Positions 23,653-31,585 of a stretch of 40,949 bases of DNA are shown here, in pieces. The notes under the pieces were generated by a model, which did no database searches, was not told where the DNA came from, and was given only the letters and a program-made list of their open reading frames with translations. The translations under genes and the position numbers were made by a program. The first letter of the stretch is position 1; each line of letters starts with the position of its first letter. The stretch is from NCBI GenBank assembly GCA_016109435.1, contig JAEILR010000005.1, positions 1 to 40,949 of the forward strand, in the 5' to 3' direction. The stretch is from Methanomassiliicoccus sp. (GTDB lineage Archaea; Thermoplasmatota; Thermoplasmata; Methanomassiliicoccales; Methanomassiliicoccaceae).

Positions 23653-24432
23653 TTAGATTGCTCCGGGAGCCAGGGTGGAGACGAACTCCTCCACCGTGAG
23701 CCTCTCCTCCCGGGCCCTGGACTTCAGGACCTTCATGAAGCCGGTGCCGTACTGGGCCGCCTTCTTCTCCCTTGAGGCCAGCAATTCCGCTCCGATGCTG
23801 GCCGCGACGTCCCGCAGGGGGGCCTTCCTCACCCCTCCCCGGATCTTCTCCCCCGCCGGTATGGAAGCGGCCACTTTCCTGACCTGAGGATCGAGGAACG
23901 GCCGGTCCACCGTCTTCCCGTAGCGCCGGGCCAGGTCGTCCTCCAGGGGGAGGACCTCGGAGAGCATCTTGGCCATGTCGTCGGCCATCCTCGCCGAGGC
24001 CTCCTCGGAGGTCATCTCCAGATATCGGCTGTAACCGCCGAACAGTTCGTCCGCGCCCTGACCGCTCATCAGCACCTCTTCCTCCACCCGAGAGGCGATC
24101 ATCTGCAGCGGAAGCTCGAAGGACAGAGTTATCGGGCTCTGAACGCGCACCGTACGGAGGACCTCGCGGCAGGCCGCGATGACCTCGTCGGGGGTCATGA
24201 CCAGGGCGGTCCAGGGCAGTCCGAGGAAGGCGGCGGCCTCTTCGCTCATCCTCATGTCGTGGGAACCTTCCAGCCCTACGGTGACCAGGCGGGGGGCGCC
24301 GTGTTTTCTGGCCAGGGCGGCCAGCAGCCCACTGTCCAGGCCTCCCGAGAACATGATGGCCACGGCCCCCTGGGCCATCGTCCCTTCCACTGCCCCGTCC
24401 AATGCCTCCAGCAAACCGTCCGGCGCGCTCAT
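23653..24432 (-). CDS. Asparagine-synthetase-type ATP pyrophosphatase, glutaminase-free
   Basis: 259 residues. It has the PP-loop SGGLDS (~26-31), then SGQGADELFGGYSRY (~119) and DRPFLDPQV (~169), matching the C-terminal synthetase half of AsnB. The N-terminal glutaminase domain is missing. It would adenylate a carboxylate and needs ammonia or another amine donor. Start ATG 24432; the long upstream reading runs through nikR and is a shadow. Divergent from nikR with 78 bases between. Substrate unknown. Confidence 0.8.
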   Translation of the reverse strand: MSAPDGLLEALDGAVEGTMAQGAVAIMFSGGLDSGLLAALARKHGAPRLVTVGLEGSHDMRMSEEAAAFLGLPWTALVMTPDEVIAACREVLRTVRVQSPITLSFELPLQMIASRVEEEVLMSGQGADELFGGYSRYLEMTSEEASARMADDMAKMLSEVLPLEDDLARRYGKTVDRPFLDPQVRKVAASIPAGEKIRGGVRKAPLRDVAASIGAELLASREKKAAQYGTGFMKVLKSRAREERLTVEEFVSTLAPGAI

Positions 24433-24510
24433 CCCTCCCCCCAGGGTCGAACATGGATAAGGATTCATCTCACGAGCTTTATTAGCGGCAAATGTCATGG
24501 TACGTTCGCC
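24433..24510. promoter_or_regulatory. Divergent nikR / AsnB-type promoter region
   Basis: TTTATTAG at 24478-24485 is ~26 bases before the nikR ATG (24511) and is read as its TATA box. On the other strand the same A/T block (CTAATAAAG) is ~50 bases before ATG 24432, so both genes may share one TATA zone. No clear NikR palindrome was seen. Confidence 0.45.
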
Positions 24511-24963
24511 ATGGACAAGGTTACCCGCATCGGCATATCTCTGGAACCGGAACTGTTGAGCGAGTTCGACGAACTGGTGACCGGCAAGGGGTACACCAAC
24601 CGCTCGGAGGCGGTCAGGGACATCATACGGTTCGCCCTGACCGACGAACGATGGAAGGACAGCGAGGCCGACGTGGTGGGGACCATCACTATAGTATACG
24701 ATCACGGCAGGGGCCCGGTGCAGGAGCGGCTCATGGAGATCCAGCACGGTCACCACGCCAACATCGCCAGCACCGTGCACATCCATCTCAGTAGCGAGCA
24801 GTGCTTGGAGGTGCTAATCGTGTGGGGAAAGGTGAAGGAGGTGCAGCACCTCGCCGACGAGGTGATAGCGGTGAAGGGCGTGAACTTCGGCAAGCTTACC
24901 ATGACCTCCGGCTCCATCGACCGCGAGCATCATCACGATGTAAAGCATCCTCATTATCGCTGA
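24511..24963 (+). CDS. nikR: NikR, nickel-responsive ribbon-helix-helix repressor
   Basis: 150 residues. Residues ~1-45 form the ribbon-helix-helix (RIGISLEPELLSEFDEL...NRSEAVRDIIR). The rest is an ACT-like nickel domain: HGHHANIAST (~76-85), HIHLSSEQCLEV (ligands His, His and Cys in the H-x-H-x5-C pattern). NikR represses nickel uptake when nickel is high. A C-terminal REHHHDVKHPH tail adds His residues. It is a candidate regulator of cbiMNQO and of the hyp genes in this window. Confidence 0.93.
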   Translation: MDKVTRIGISLEPELLSEFDELVTGKGYTNRSEAVRDIIRFALTDERWKDSEADVVGTITIVYDHGRGPVQERLMEIQHGHHANIASTVHIHLSSEQCLEVLIVWGKVKEVQHLADEVIAVKGVNFGKLTMTSGSIDREHHHDVKHPHYR

Positions 24964-25009
24964 GCCAGCATCACCGGTCTTGGCGGGGGTGGAATCCATT
25001 GGGCCATAT

Positions 25010-25018
25010 TTTTTATAC
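25010..25018 (+). promoter_or_regulatory. TATA box of topA
   Basis: TTTTTATAC is centred about 27 bases before ATG 25042, so the mRNA is probably leaderless or nearly so. Confidence 0.6.
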
Positions 25019-25041
25019 TCCGTGTTCTTTGGTCGAAGGCC

Positions 25042-27510
25042 ATGAGCAAGCTCATCATCTCCGAGAAGAGCGATGCTGCGGCGAGGATAGCCACTATCCT
25101 GTCCAGAGGCAGCTCCAAGAGGACCAGCATAAACAAGGTGCAGGTCTTCCAGTTCGAGGATGAGAGCGGGCCTGTCCATATCATCGGGCTGAGGGGACAC
25201 ATCATCGAACTAGACTATCCTCCAGCCATGAACGATTGGAGGGGTGTGAAGCTCTCCGACCTCATCAAGACCGAGCCGGAGAAGCGCATCACCGCCCACA
25301 ATATCGTATCGGCCCTCAGGGACGTTTCCAAGGACGTCGACGAGGTCGTCATCGCCACCGACTTTGACCGCGAGGGAGAGCTGATCGGCCTGGAGACGGC
25401 CAGGCTGCTCGACCTACAAGGCAAGAAGGTCAGCAGGGCCAAGTTCAGCGCCTTCACCCGCCAGGAGATCGATACCGCCTTCGCCTCGCTGACCGAGCCG
25501 GACGTGCGCCTGGCCGATTCCGCGGAATGCCGGCAGAAGATCGACCTGGCATGGGGCGCGGTGCTCACCCGATTCATCTCCCTGGCCTCTCGCCAGGGGG
25601 GCAGCAACTTCCTATCCGTAGGCAGGGTCCAGAGCCCAACCCTGGCATTGGTGGTGGCGAGGCACCGGGCCATCGAGGAGTTCGTGCCCCAGCCGTACTG
25701 GAACGTCATCGCCCGCTTCGAGAAGGACGTGCAGTTCCAGGGCAACCACGTTAACAATCCGTTCCATGACGAGGTCAAGGCCGGCGAGGCGCTGGCCGCG
25801 TGCAAGGGGCAGGACAAGGGGAAGGTCACGAGGTACGAACGCAACGAGAAGGACGAGTATCCCCTTCCCCCGTTCAACACCACCATGCTGCTCATGGAGG
25901 CCAACAAGCTGGGCTTCACCGCCGCCAGGGCGATGAAGATCGCCGAGGACCTTTACACCGCCGGTTTCATATCCTACCCCAGGACGGACAACACCGTGTA
26001 CCCGCCCTCCCTGGGCCTGCGCAGGATCCTGGAGAAGCTGAAGGACTCGGAGGACCTCAAGAAGGACGCCGAGGAATTGCTGGCCCAGGAGCACATCCGG
26101 CCGTCGAGAGGTAAGGTGCAGACCACCGATCACCCGCCCATATACCCCACCGAGGCGGCCACCAGCAAGAAGCTGAAGGGGGAGAAGTGGGCCATATACG
26201 AGCTCGTGGCCCGCCGGTTCATGGCCACCGTCGCTCCTCCGGCAAAGGCCGAGCTATCCGGCGCCTCCGTCGAGGTGAACGGCGAGGTGTTCGAGTCCCG
26301 CGGCTACAAGCTCCTTTTCCCGGGATGGAAGAAATATTATCCCTACTTCAAGGTCAACGAGGTCGAGCTCCCCCCGATGACGGTGGGCGAGGAGATCGCC
26401 ATGTTGGAGGCGTCATCGGACAAGAGGATGACCCAGCCGCTTCCCCGTTATTCCCAGGGCAGTCTCATCCAGGAGATGGAGCGCCTGTCCCTGGGGACCA
26501 AGTCCACCAGGCACGACATCATACAGAAGCTGTACGACCGCAAGTACGTGGAAGGCAACGACCTGATCCCCACGGCGAGCGGGGAGGCGGTGGCCGAGGC
26601 GCTGATAAAGCACGCCCAGATCGTCACCGACCCCAAGATGACCGCCCACCTGGAGCAGGACATGGACGACATCGCCGCGGGGAAGACCTCCCTGGACGAT
26701 GTCGTGGAGGAATCCCAGGACATGCTGTCAGACATCCTGGATACCATGGAGAAACACCGGGAGCAGATCGGCGAGGAGATACGAAAGGCGATCGAGGCCC
26801 AGCATTTCATGGGCAAGTGCCCCGACTGCGGCGGCGACCTCAAGGTCATCCGGGCCAAGACCGGCAGGCCCTTCGTGGGCTGCTCCAACTATCCCGAGTG
26901 CAAGCGCATCTACCAGTACCCGCCGTCGGCACTGGTCCAGGTGACCGAGGACCTGTGCGAGGTCTGCCGCTCGCCGATGGTGAGGGTGGTCCGCCGGGGA
27001 CAGCCTCCCCAGGTGCACTGCTTGGACCCGGCCTGCGAGAGCAACCGGGAGAGGACCGTGGCCGGCACCTGCCCCAAGTGCGAAAAGGACCTCCGGGTGC
27101 TGTACTCCAGGGCCGGGAAACGGTTCCTAGGATGCACTGGCTATCCGGACTGCAGGCAGACCTATCCCCTCCCCCAGTTCGGCAAGTTCTCCGCCACCGG
27201 GGACAAGTGCGAGCACTGCGGGGCGCCGATACTCCAGATCTGGATGAGAGGTCAGAGCTGGCGGTCGTGCGCGGACATGGACTGCCCGTCGAAGGGCAAG
27301 GACAAGAACGGAGCCGACGGCGACAAGGCCGCCCCCAAGAAGAAAGCGGCGGCGAAGAAGCCAGCCAAGAAGGCGCCGGCGAAGGCGGCTAAGGAAGGCG
27401 CGGAAACAGCGTCCAAGAAGACCGCTTCGACGAAGAAGAAAGCGGCGGCGAAGAAGCCAGCGGTGAAGAAGGCGGCGAAGGCGGAGACCGCCGCGCCGGC
27501 CGCCGAATAA
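25042..27510 (+). CDS. topA: DNA topoisomerase I (type IA) with zinc ribbons and Lys/Ala-rich tail
   Basis: 822 residues. Relaxes negative supercoils through a 5'-phosphotyrosine; the active Tyr is Tyr312 in ISYPRTDN. The Toprim domain (~1-140) has LIISEKSDAA and ATDFDREGE. The body ends near residue 585. Three C-terminal zinc ribbons follow (CPDCGGD...; CEVCRSP / CPKCEKD; CEHCGAP). The last ~72 residues are a Lys/Ala-rich basic tail (KKKAAAKKPAKKAPAKAA) like histone H1 and like mycobacterial topo I tails, which is unusual for an archaeal enzyme. Confidence 0.95.
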   Translation: MSKLIISEKSDAAARIATILSRGSSKRTSINKVQVFQFEDESGPVHIIGLRGHIIELDYPPAMNDWRGVKLSDLIKTEPEKRITAHNIVSALRDVSKDVDEVVIATDFDREGELIGLETARLLDLQGKKVSRAKFSAFTRQEIDTAFASLTEPDVRLADSAECRQKIDLAWGAVLTRFISLASRQGGSNFLSVGRVQSPTLALVVARHRAIEEFVPQPYWNVIARFEKDVQFQGNHVNNPFHDEVKAGEALAACKGQDKGKVTRYERNEKDEYPLPPFNTTMLLMEANKLGFTAARAMKIAEDLYTAGFISYPRTDNTVYPPSLGLRRILEKLKDSEDLKKDAEELLAQEHIRPSRGKVQTTDHPPIYPTEAATSKKLKGEKWAIYELVARRFMATVAPPAKAELSGASVEVNGEVFESRGYKLLFPGWKKYYPYFKVNEVELPPMTVGEEIAMLEASSDKRMTQPLPRYSQGSLIQEMERLSLGTKSTRHDIIQKLYDRKYVEGNDLIPTASGEAVAEALIKHAQIVTDPKMTAHLEQDMDDIAAGKTSLDDVVEESQDMLSDILDTMEKHREQIGEEIRKAIEAQHFMGKCPDCGGDLKVIRAKTGRPFVGCSNYPECKRIYQYPPSALVQVTEDLCEVCRSPMVRVVRRGQPPQVHCLDPACESNRERTVAGTCPKCEKDLRVLYSRAGKRFLGCTGYPDCRQTYPLPQFGKFSATGDKCEHCGAPILQIWMRGQSWRSCADMDCPSKGKDKNGADGDKAAPKKKAAAKKPAKKAPAKAAKEGAETASKKTASTKKKAAAKKPAVKKAAKAETAAPAAE

Positions 27511-27572
27511 TGGCGCATCCGGCGACCTAATCGTCCTATCTCTCCCCCGGCCCCGCAGAAGGCCTCGACGCG

Positions 27573-28028
27573 TCAGTGATGATCGTGGTGATGCCCATGC
27601 TCGTGGTCATGGTCCCCGTGATCCTCGTGTTGGTGCTCCTTCTCCAGGTCCTCGATGTGCAGATGCGCTCCGGGGAAGGATAACATCTCATGCACCAGGG
27701 GGTCCACGATCTCCTGGATCCTCGAACGGCTCAGGCCGTACAGCAGGACGTTGACGATGATGTCCGCCTCACCGAAGCCCTCCTCCAGGCCGCCTCTCTT
27801 CTGAGGCGGCCTCGCGGCGTCCACCACGCTGACGGCCAGGTAGCCCTTGTCATCGGTCTCCACGACGCACTTGATGTGCCCGATGAGGTAAGCCCCGGCG
27901 GTCACGCACTCCGAGGCGATCCTGGATAGCAGGCCCTCGACCTTCCCGGTGAGGTCGGCCACCGACACCGCCCGGTGGAAGTGCACATCGATCCCGATGG
28001 CATAGGCGGCGAAATCGGGAGTGATCAT
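27573..28028 (-). CDS. His-tailed metal-binding protein next to a G3E GTPase
   Basis: 151 residues. Residues ~1-125 form an alpha/beta domain I do not recognise (ITPDFAAYAIGIDVHFHRAVSVADL...). The last 20 residues contain 11 His with Asp/Glu between, a probable storage or transfer site for Ni, Co or Zn. The ATG overlaps the stop of the upstream GTPase gene (ATGA), so the two are translationally coupled and probably partners. It may substitute for the His-rich stretches built into HypB or CobW proteins. Confidence 0.7.
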   Translation of the reverse strand: MITPDFAAYAIGIDVHFHRAVSVADLTGKVEGLLSRIASECVTAGAYLIGHIKCVVETDDKGYLAVSVVDAARPPQKRGGLEEGFGEADIIVNVLLYGLSRSRIQEIVDPLVHEMLSFPGAHLHIEDLEKEHQHEDHGDHDHEHGHHHDHH

Positions 28029-28624
28029 GCCCTCACCATCACTTCGACCGCCTGGTCCACGTTGGTTCCCTCGGTCGCCGAGATGGGGATAATCGGAACG
28101 GTGGGGTTGAGGTCCCGCAGCAGTCCCTCCATTCGGGCGATCTCCGACCCGTCCACGGTGTCCATCTTGTTGATCAGGACCAGGAACGCGGAACGGATCT
28201 GGGCAGTGAGCGGGCGGTTGAGGGCCTTCATGATGACGTCGAAGCGGGACGCGTCGACGATCACAGCGGAGCGGATGGTGCCTATCTCGCCCTTCTCGTA
28301 ATGGGCCATGGCCTGGACGATGGCGTCGGGATCGGCCACCCCGGTTGGCTCGATGACCAGGAGATCGGGAGCGATGTTATCCTGGATCTCCTCCACGGTG
28401 TGCAGCAGGTCCGCCCCCAGGGTGCAGCAGATGCAGCCGCTGGCCAGTTCCATTACCTGGAGCCCGTACTTGGTCATTACCTTGCCGTCGATGCCCACGG
28501 TACCGAAGTCGTTGACGATGACCACCACCTTCTTGCCCGTTCGTTCTATAATCCGCTCGATGATCGAGATGACCAAGGTGGTCTTTCCCGAGCCGAGGAA
28601 GCCGGCCACGACCAGAATGTCCAT
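28025..28624 (-). CDS. COG0523/CobW-type G3E GTPase (metallochaperone)
   Basis: 199 residues from ATG 28624 (GTG 28633 is an alternative). P-loop GFLGSGKTT (~8-16), the CxCC metal motif in SGCICCTL (~64), the Walker B region LLVIEPTG and NKMD. The CxCC motif places it in COG0523 rather than HypB. It stops after the GTPase fold and lacks the CobW C-terminal domain, which its coupled His-tailed partner may replace. Likely job: GTP-driven delivery of Ni, Co or Zn. A TATATA box (28658-28665) stands ~30 bases upstream. Confidence 0.85.
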   Translation of the reverse strand: MDILVVAGFLGSGKTTLVISIIERIIERTGKKVVVIVNDFGTVGIDGKVMTKYGLQVMELASGCICCTLGADLLHTVEEIQDNIAPDLLVIEPTGVADPDAIVQAMAHYEKGEIGTIRSAVIVDASRFDVIMKALNRPLTAQIRSAFLVLINKMDTVDGSEIARMEGLLRDLNPTVPIIPISATEGTNVDQAVEVMVRA

Positions 28625-28905
28625 TTGCAGCACCTAGCCCTGTTGCGATTCAGAAGACGATATATAACGATATTCCCGGTGATCTTCTGGACGTCGCAGG
28701 TAACTCCCTTTCCCATTTAATAATCGCCGACGCTCGATGATCCAATTATGGCCCCCGCAGAAAGAGATCCATCGGCGACTTCTCCTAGGATGCCAGAACG
28801 TCCAGTTGAGACCTTCTTGATGTCGACAACTAGGCGAAGGATACAACGGACCCGTTCGGGCATGGTCCCTTCTTACTCGATCCGGAAAGCTGATAGGTGA
28901 TCGCC

Positions 28906-30159
28906 TCATCGGGGTTCGTTGCTCTCGACCCCAATAGCCTCCTTGCGCTGGAACGCCCTCACCAACAGGGGCGGGGCGATCAGAGTTGTGGCTATGGACA
29001 TGAACACGACCACCGAGAAGAGCGATTCGGTGAGCACCCCGACGCTCAAGCCTATGCTGGCAACGATGATGCCGACCTCTCCCCGAGGGCTCATTCCGAT
29101 GCCGATTATCGACGCCGACCTCCTTCCAAGAGATTTGGCCCCGAGCCCGCAGCCGAGGTACTTCGTCAGTATGGCCACCACGGTGATACCTAGGGCGAAG
29201 AGCAGGAGCCCCAGGTCCGCGAAGGCCGCAAGACTCACCTGTATCCCCACGAACACAAAGAAGAACGGGGTCATCAGCTCGTTGATCGACTCAAAGCTCT
29301 CCTCGCATGGCCACCGTTCCTTGTACTCGGCGAACACCATTCCCGCTAAGAACGCACCGATGATCGCAGCGAGGCCGAAGATCGACGCAAGCGCCGACAG
29401 TCCGAAGCAGACAATTATGGCCAACGAGAGCGGACCCACCTTGGAGCGTTTCGGCTCCGCGCTGCAAACGATCGCATCAGCGGGGTGAGGTTTGATGGTA
29501 AGAGGCAGCACCTTGGTGCTGATCAGTATTATGGCCACCACGAATGAAAGTGCCAACGCCGCTACGATGATGACGCTGATGATGTCGAAACCGCCCCCTC
29601 CGGCGGCCCCGCTGACCACCGCCAGAACGATCAGGCCCAGTATGTCATCGATGACCGCCGCGCCTATGATGACCTTGGCCTCGGTAGTGTCGGTGAGCCT
29701 CAGGTCCCTGATGACCCGGGCAGTGATGCCAACGCTGGTGGCGACCAACGCCGCCCCGATGAACATGGCCTCCGGAGGTGGGCTGGCCAGAGAGGTCATG
29801 ATAAGATAGCCTGAGGCGAACGGGATGATCACCCCAAGAATGGCAACATAAATGGCCGTTCGCCCGACCCTGCTGAGGTCACTGAACCTGGTCTCCAACC
29901 CCACGGCGAACAGCAGAAAGATGACACCTAGTTCGGCGAGCAGCTCAAGGAAGATGAAGTTGGCCTCAACATGCAGCACTTCGAACAACAGGGTGTTGCC
30001 GATCACTATCCCAGCAACGATCTCACCGACGACGGAAGGCAGCCTTAACCGTTCGAATGCCAGGCCCAGCAGACGAGCGGCGACGACCACCACAAAAAGA
30101 AGGAGCAATATCTGACCGATGTCGAATTCAACATCGCCGGCGTGCGCGGCCAGGTTCAT
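28906..30159 (-). CDS. CPA2-family Na+/H+ (K+/H+) antiporter
   Basis: 417-residue membrane protein with about 12 hydrophobic helices. The sequence LRLPSVVGEIVAGIVIGNTLL (~36-56) and IIGAAVIDDILGLIVLAV (with the paired Asp residues of the ion site, ~164) and GRRSASIIGIGMSPRGEVGIIVA (~346) are CPA2/Kef hallmarks. There is no TrkA-N regulatory domain. Exchanges protons for Na+ or K+. Codon use here looks less GC-biased than its neighbours. Confidence 0.9.
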   Translation of the reverse strand: MNLAAHAGDVEFDIGQILLLLFVVVVAARLLGLAFERLRLPSVVGEIVAGIVIGNTLLFEVLHVEANFIFLELLAELGVIFLLFAVGLETRFSDLSRVGRTAIYVAILGVIIPFASGYLIMTSLASPPPEAMFIGAALVATSVGITARVIRDLRLTDTTEAKVIIGAAVIDDILGLIVLAVVSGAAGGGGFDIISVIIVAALALSFVVAIILISTKVLPLTIKPHPADAIVCSAEPKRSKVGPLSLAIIVCFGLSALASIFGLAAIIGAFLAGMVFAEYKERWPCEESFESINELMTPFFFVFVGIQVSLAAFADLGLLLFALGITVVAILTKYLGCGLGAKSLGRRSASIIGIGMSPRGEVGIIVASIGLSVGVLTESLFSVVVFMSIATTLIAPPLLVRAFQRKEAIGVESNEPR

Positions 30160-30561
30160 GCTTGAACCATAAAATGCGCACTTTTTATTAGTGTTGCCAT
30201 CAGCATGGTCCCCTGACCTTCGGTCGATGTGAAAAACACACCATTATTGTGATATGCGTGATCATCTGCCCGACCGATCCATTCTAAATGTTAATAAAAT
30301 TGACATCTCGTGGTCCGATGCTCTTTCCTTAAGATTTCCCACGGGGGTCCCGATCACAGAGTAAAGGTTCATTCAATCTCATCTGCCGCCGCCCGTCTCT
30401 TCATTATGGGGACACGCCGAACAGATCACGCTCACCCATCGAACGTTCTCAGCTAGGAGAGGGTTGTCGCCGAGGATTTGCTTTTCGGAAGGATGATAGG
30501 CGGTCGAGCGAAAAATGCAGTCCCCGTCCGCGACGGGACGATAGGCCAGAACAATGGAAGT
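30160..30561. other. 402-bp intergenic region without a gene
   Basis: Holds the antiporter promoter (CTAATAAAAAG on the minus strand at ~30181-30191). The rest has patches of A/T (30280-30305) and no ORF, repeat or RNA I can support. A plus-strand frame from 30478 overlaps the real minus-strand gene and is a shadow. Confidence 0.4.
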
Positions 30562-30795
30562 TCAGAGGAAGGCGTGCTCCTCTTCATCGATCCCCTGGAA
30601 GTGACGATCGAGCATTTCCCTCTCCGTGGCGACGCGGCGGTTCCGGCAGCTTACGCATTCCACCCGCTTCCCCAATCCTTTCTTCCTCTGGACCACACTG
30701 GTGTCCAGGTCGACAAGGGCGCCACAGCCGCACAGGGCCTTGTTCATCGATTTCGGACCAAACATGAGCTCTACCCCAGCAATGCTTGATCCCAT
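30562..30795 (-). CDS. Small zinc-ribbon-like protein
   Basis: 77 residues from ATG 30795 (ATG 30765 or 30747 would give shorter forms). Four Cys in CGCGALVDL and CVSCRNRRV suggest one zinc site, followed by a charged helix (ATEREMLDRHFQGIDEEE). Function unknown. The TATA box at 30889-30898 lies ~90-100 bases upstream, so this gene has a leader unlike most neighbours. Confidence 0.6.
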   Translation of the reverse strand: MGSSIAGVELMFGPKSMNKALCGCGALVDLDTSVVQRKKGLGKRVECVSCRNRRVATEREMLDRHFQGIDEEEHAFL

Positions 30796-31105
30796 TGGAT
30801 CGAACTCGGCAATCCCATCCCGTTCGCGTGAACGTGCCGATACCTCGATGATCCCATGAGAGGGTCATAGCATACGCTATCGGTTCGTATTTATATAGTT
30901 TAAATTTTATTGATATCTCTGTTCCATTGGCGAGGGTCCCCCCAGGCTTCAATGGTACACAACAGGGACAATAGCCATGAACCATAGGTTAGGCTTAAAG
31001 ATTTCCTTAACAAGCTATAGATTTAGATTGCAGAAAAAAGACCACTGGAACGCACTGGACGATATCACTATCCCGTATCATTCCAAATAGCGTTGATCGA
31101 TCTCA
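30796..31105. other. 310-bp intergenic region with a strong minus-strand promoter
   Basis: ACTATATAAATA on the minus strand (about 30888-30899) is one of the best TATA boxes in the window. ATAGC-ATAC-GCTAT (30867-30880) overlaps the predicted start site and may be an operator. The rest is A/T-rich with no gene visible. Confidence 0.5.
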
Positions 31106-31585
31106 CTAGGAGCCGTCCGACCGACCTTCGGGCGCCCCGTCGGGGGCGTCCTCCCGGGGCCGGTACGGGAAGACCTCGACATCGATCGGTATGCCATCCC
31201 TCACGCTCTGAGTGACGATGCAGAAGTCCTCGAAGATCTCCCGGCAGCGGCGATACCGAGCATCATCGTCGATCTGGGGGAACATCTTAACTGACATGTG
31301 GGTTATACGCAGCCGCCCCCGCTCGTTCCTCTCCATGGTGGTGGTCACCTCCGCGCATAGGTTGCTCACTTCCCCTCGGGACCTCTCCATACAGAAGACC
31401 ATCGAGGCGCACAGGCAGTTCCCGACCGCGGCGGCGAGTATCTTGCCGGCGTTGGGATACTCCCCCTTCCCCAACGGCTCCGGCTCATCAAGGAAGATAT
31501 CCTCGATCCGGTCGTTGTCAAAGGACACCCGAAACCGGTAGCGTTCCTCCCGGCACATCCTGGTCCTGAAGTCACCGGCGTCCAT
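31106..31585 (-). CDS. OsmC/Ohr-family protein
   Basis: 159 residues. The family's two reactive-Cys segments are visible as NCLCASMVFCMERS (~55-68) and CREIFEDFCIVTQSVRDGI (~112-130). OsmC proteins reduce organic peroxides with a Cys pair. The N-terminus starts directly after the stop of pncB (no gap), so the two are one operon. Confidence 0.8.
   Translation of the reverse strand: MDAGDFRTRMCREERYRFRVSFDNDRIEDIFLDEPEPLGKGEYPNAGKILAAAVGNCLCASMVFCMERSRGEVSNLCAEVTTTMERNERGRLRITHMSVKMFPQIDDDARYRRCREIFEDFCIVTQSVRDGIPIDVEVFPYRPREDAPDGAPEGRSDGS

Noticed and set aside
22349..24454. 701-codon minus-strand ORF including folC
   Set aside because: The part beyond 23626 is a shadow of the AsnB-type gene; the family N-terminus begins at GTG 23626.
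24433..24786. N-terminal extension of the AsnB-type protein
   Set aside because: It runs antisense through nikR and has no resemblance to any glutaminase domain.
28634..28909. 91-codon minus-strand ORF
   Set aside because: No motif, poor start, overlaps the promoter of the G3E GTPase gene; looks like non-coding spacer.
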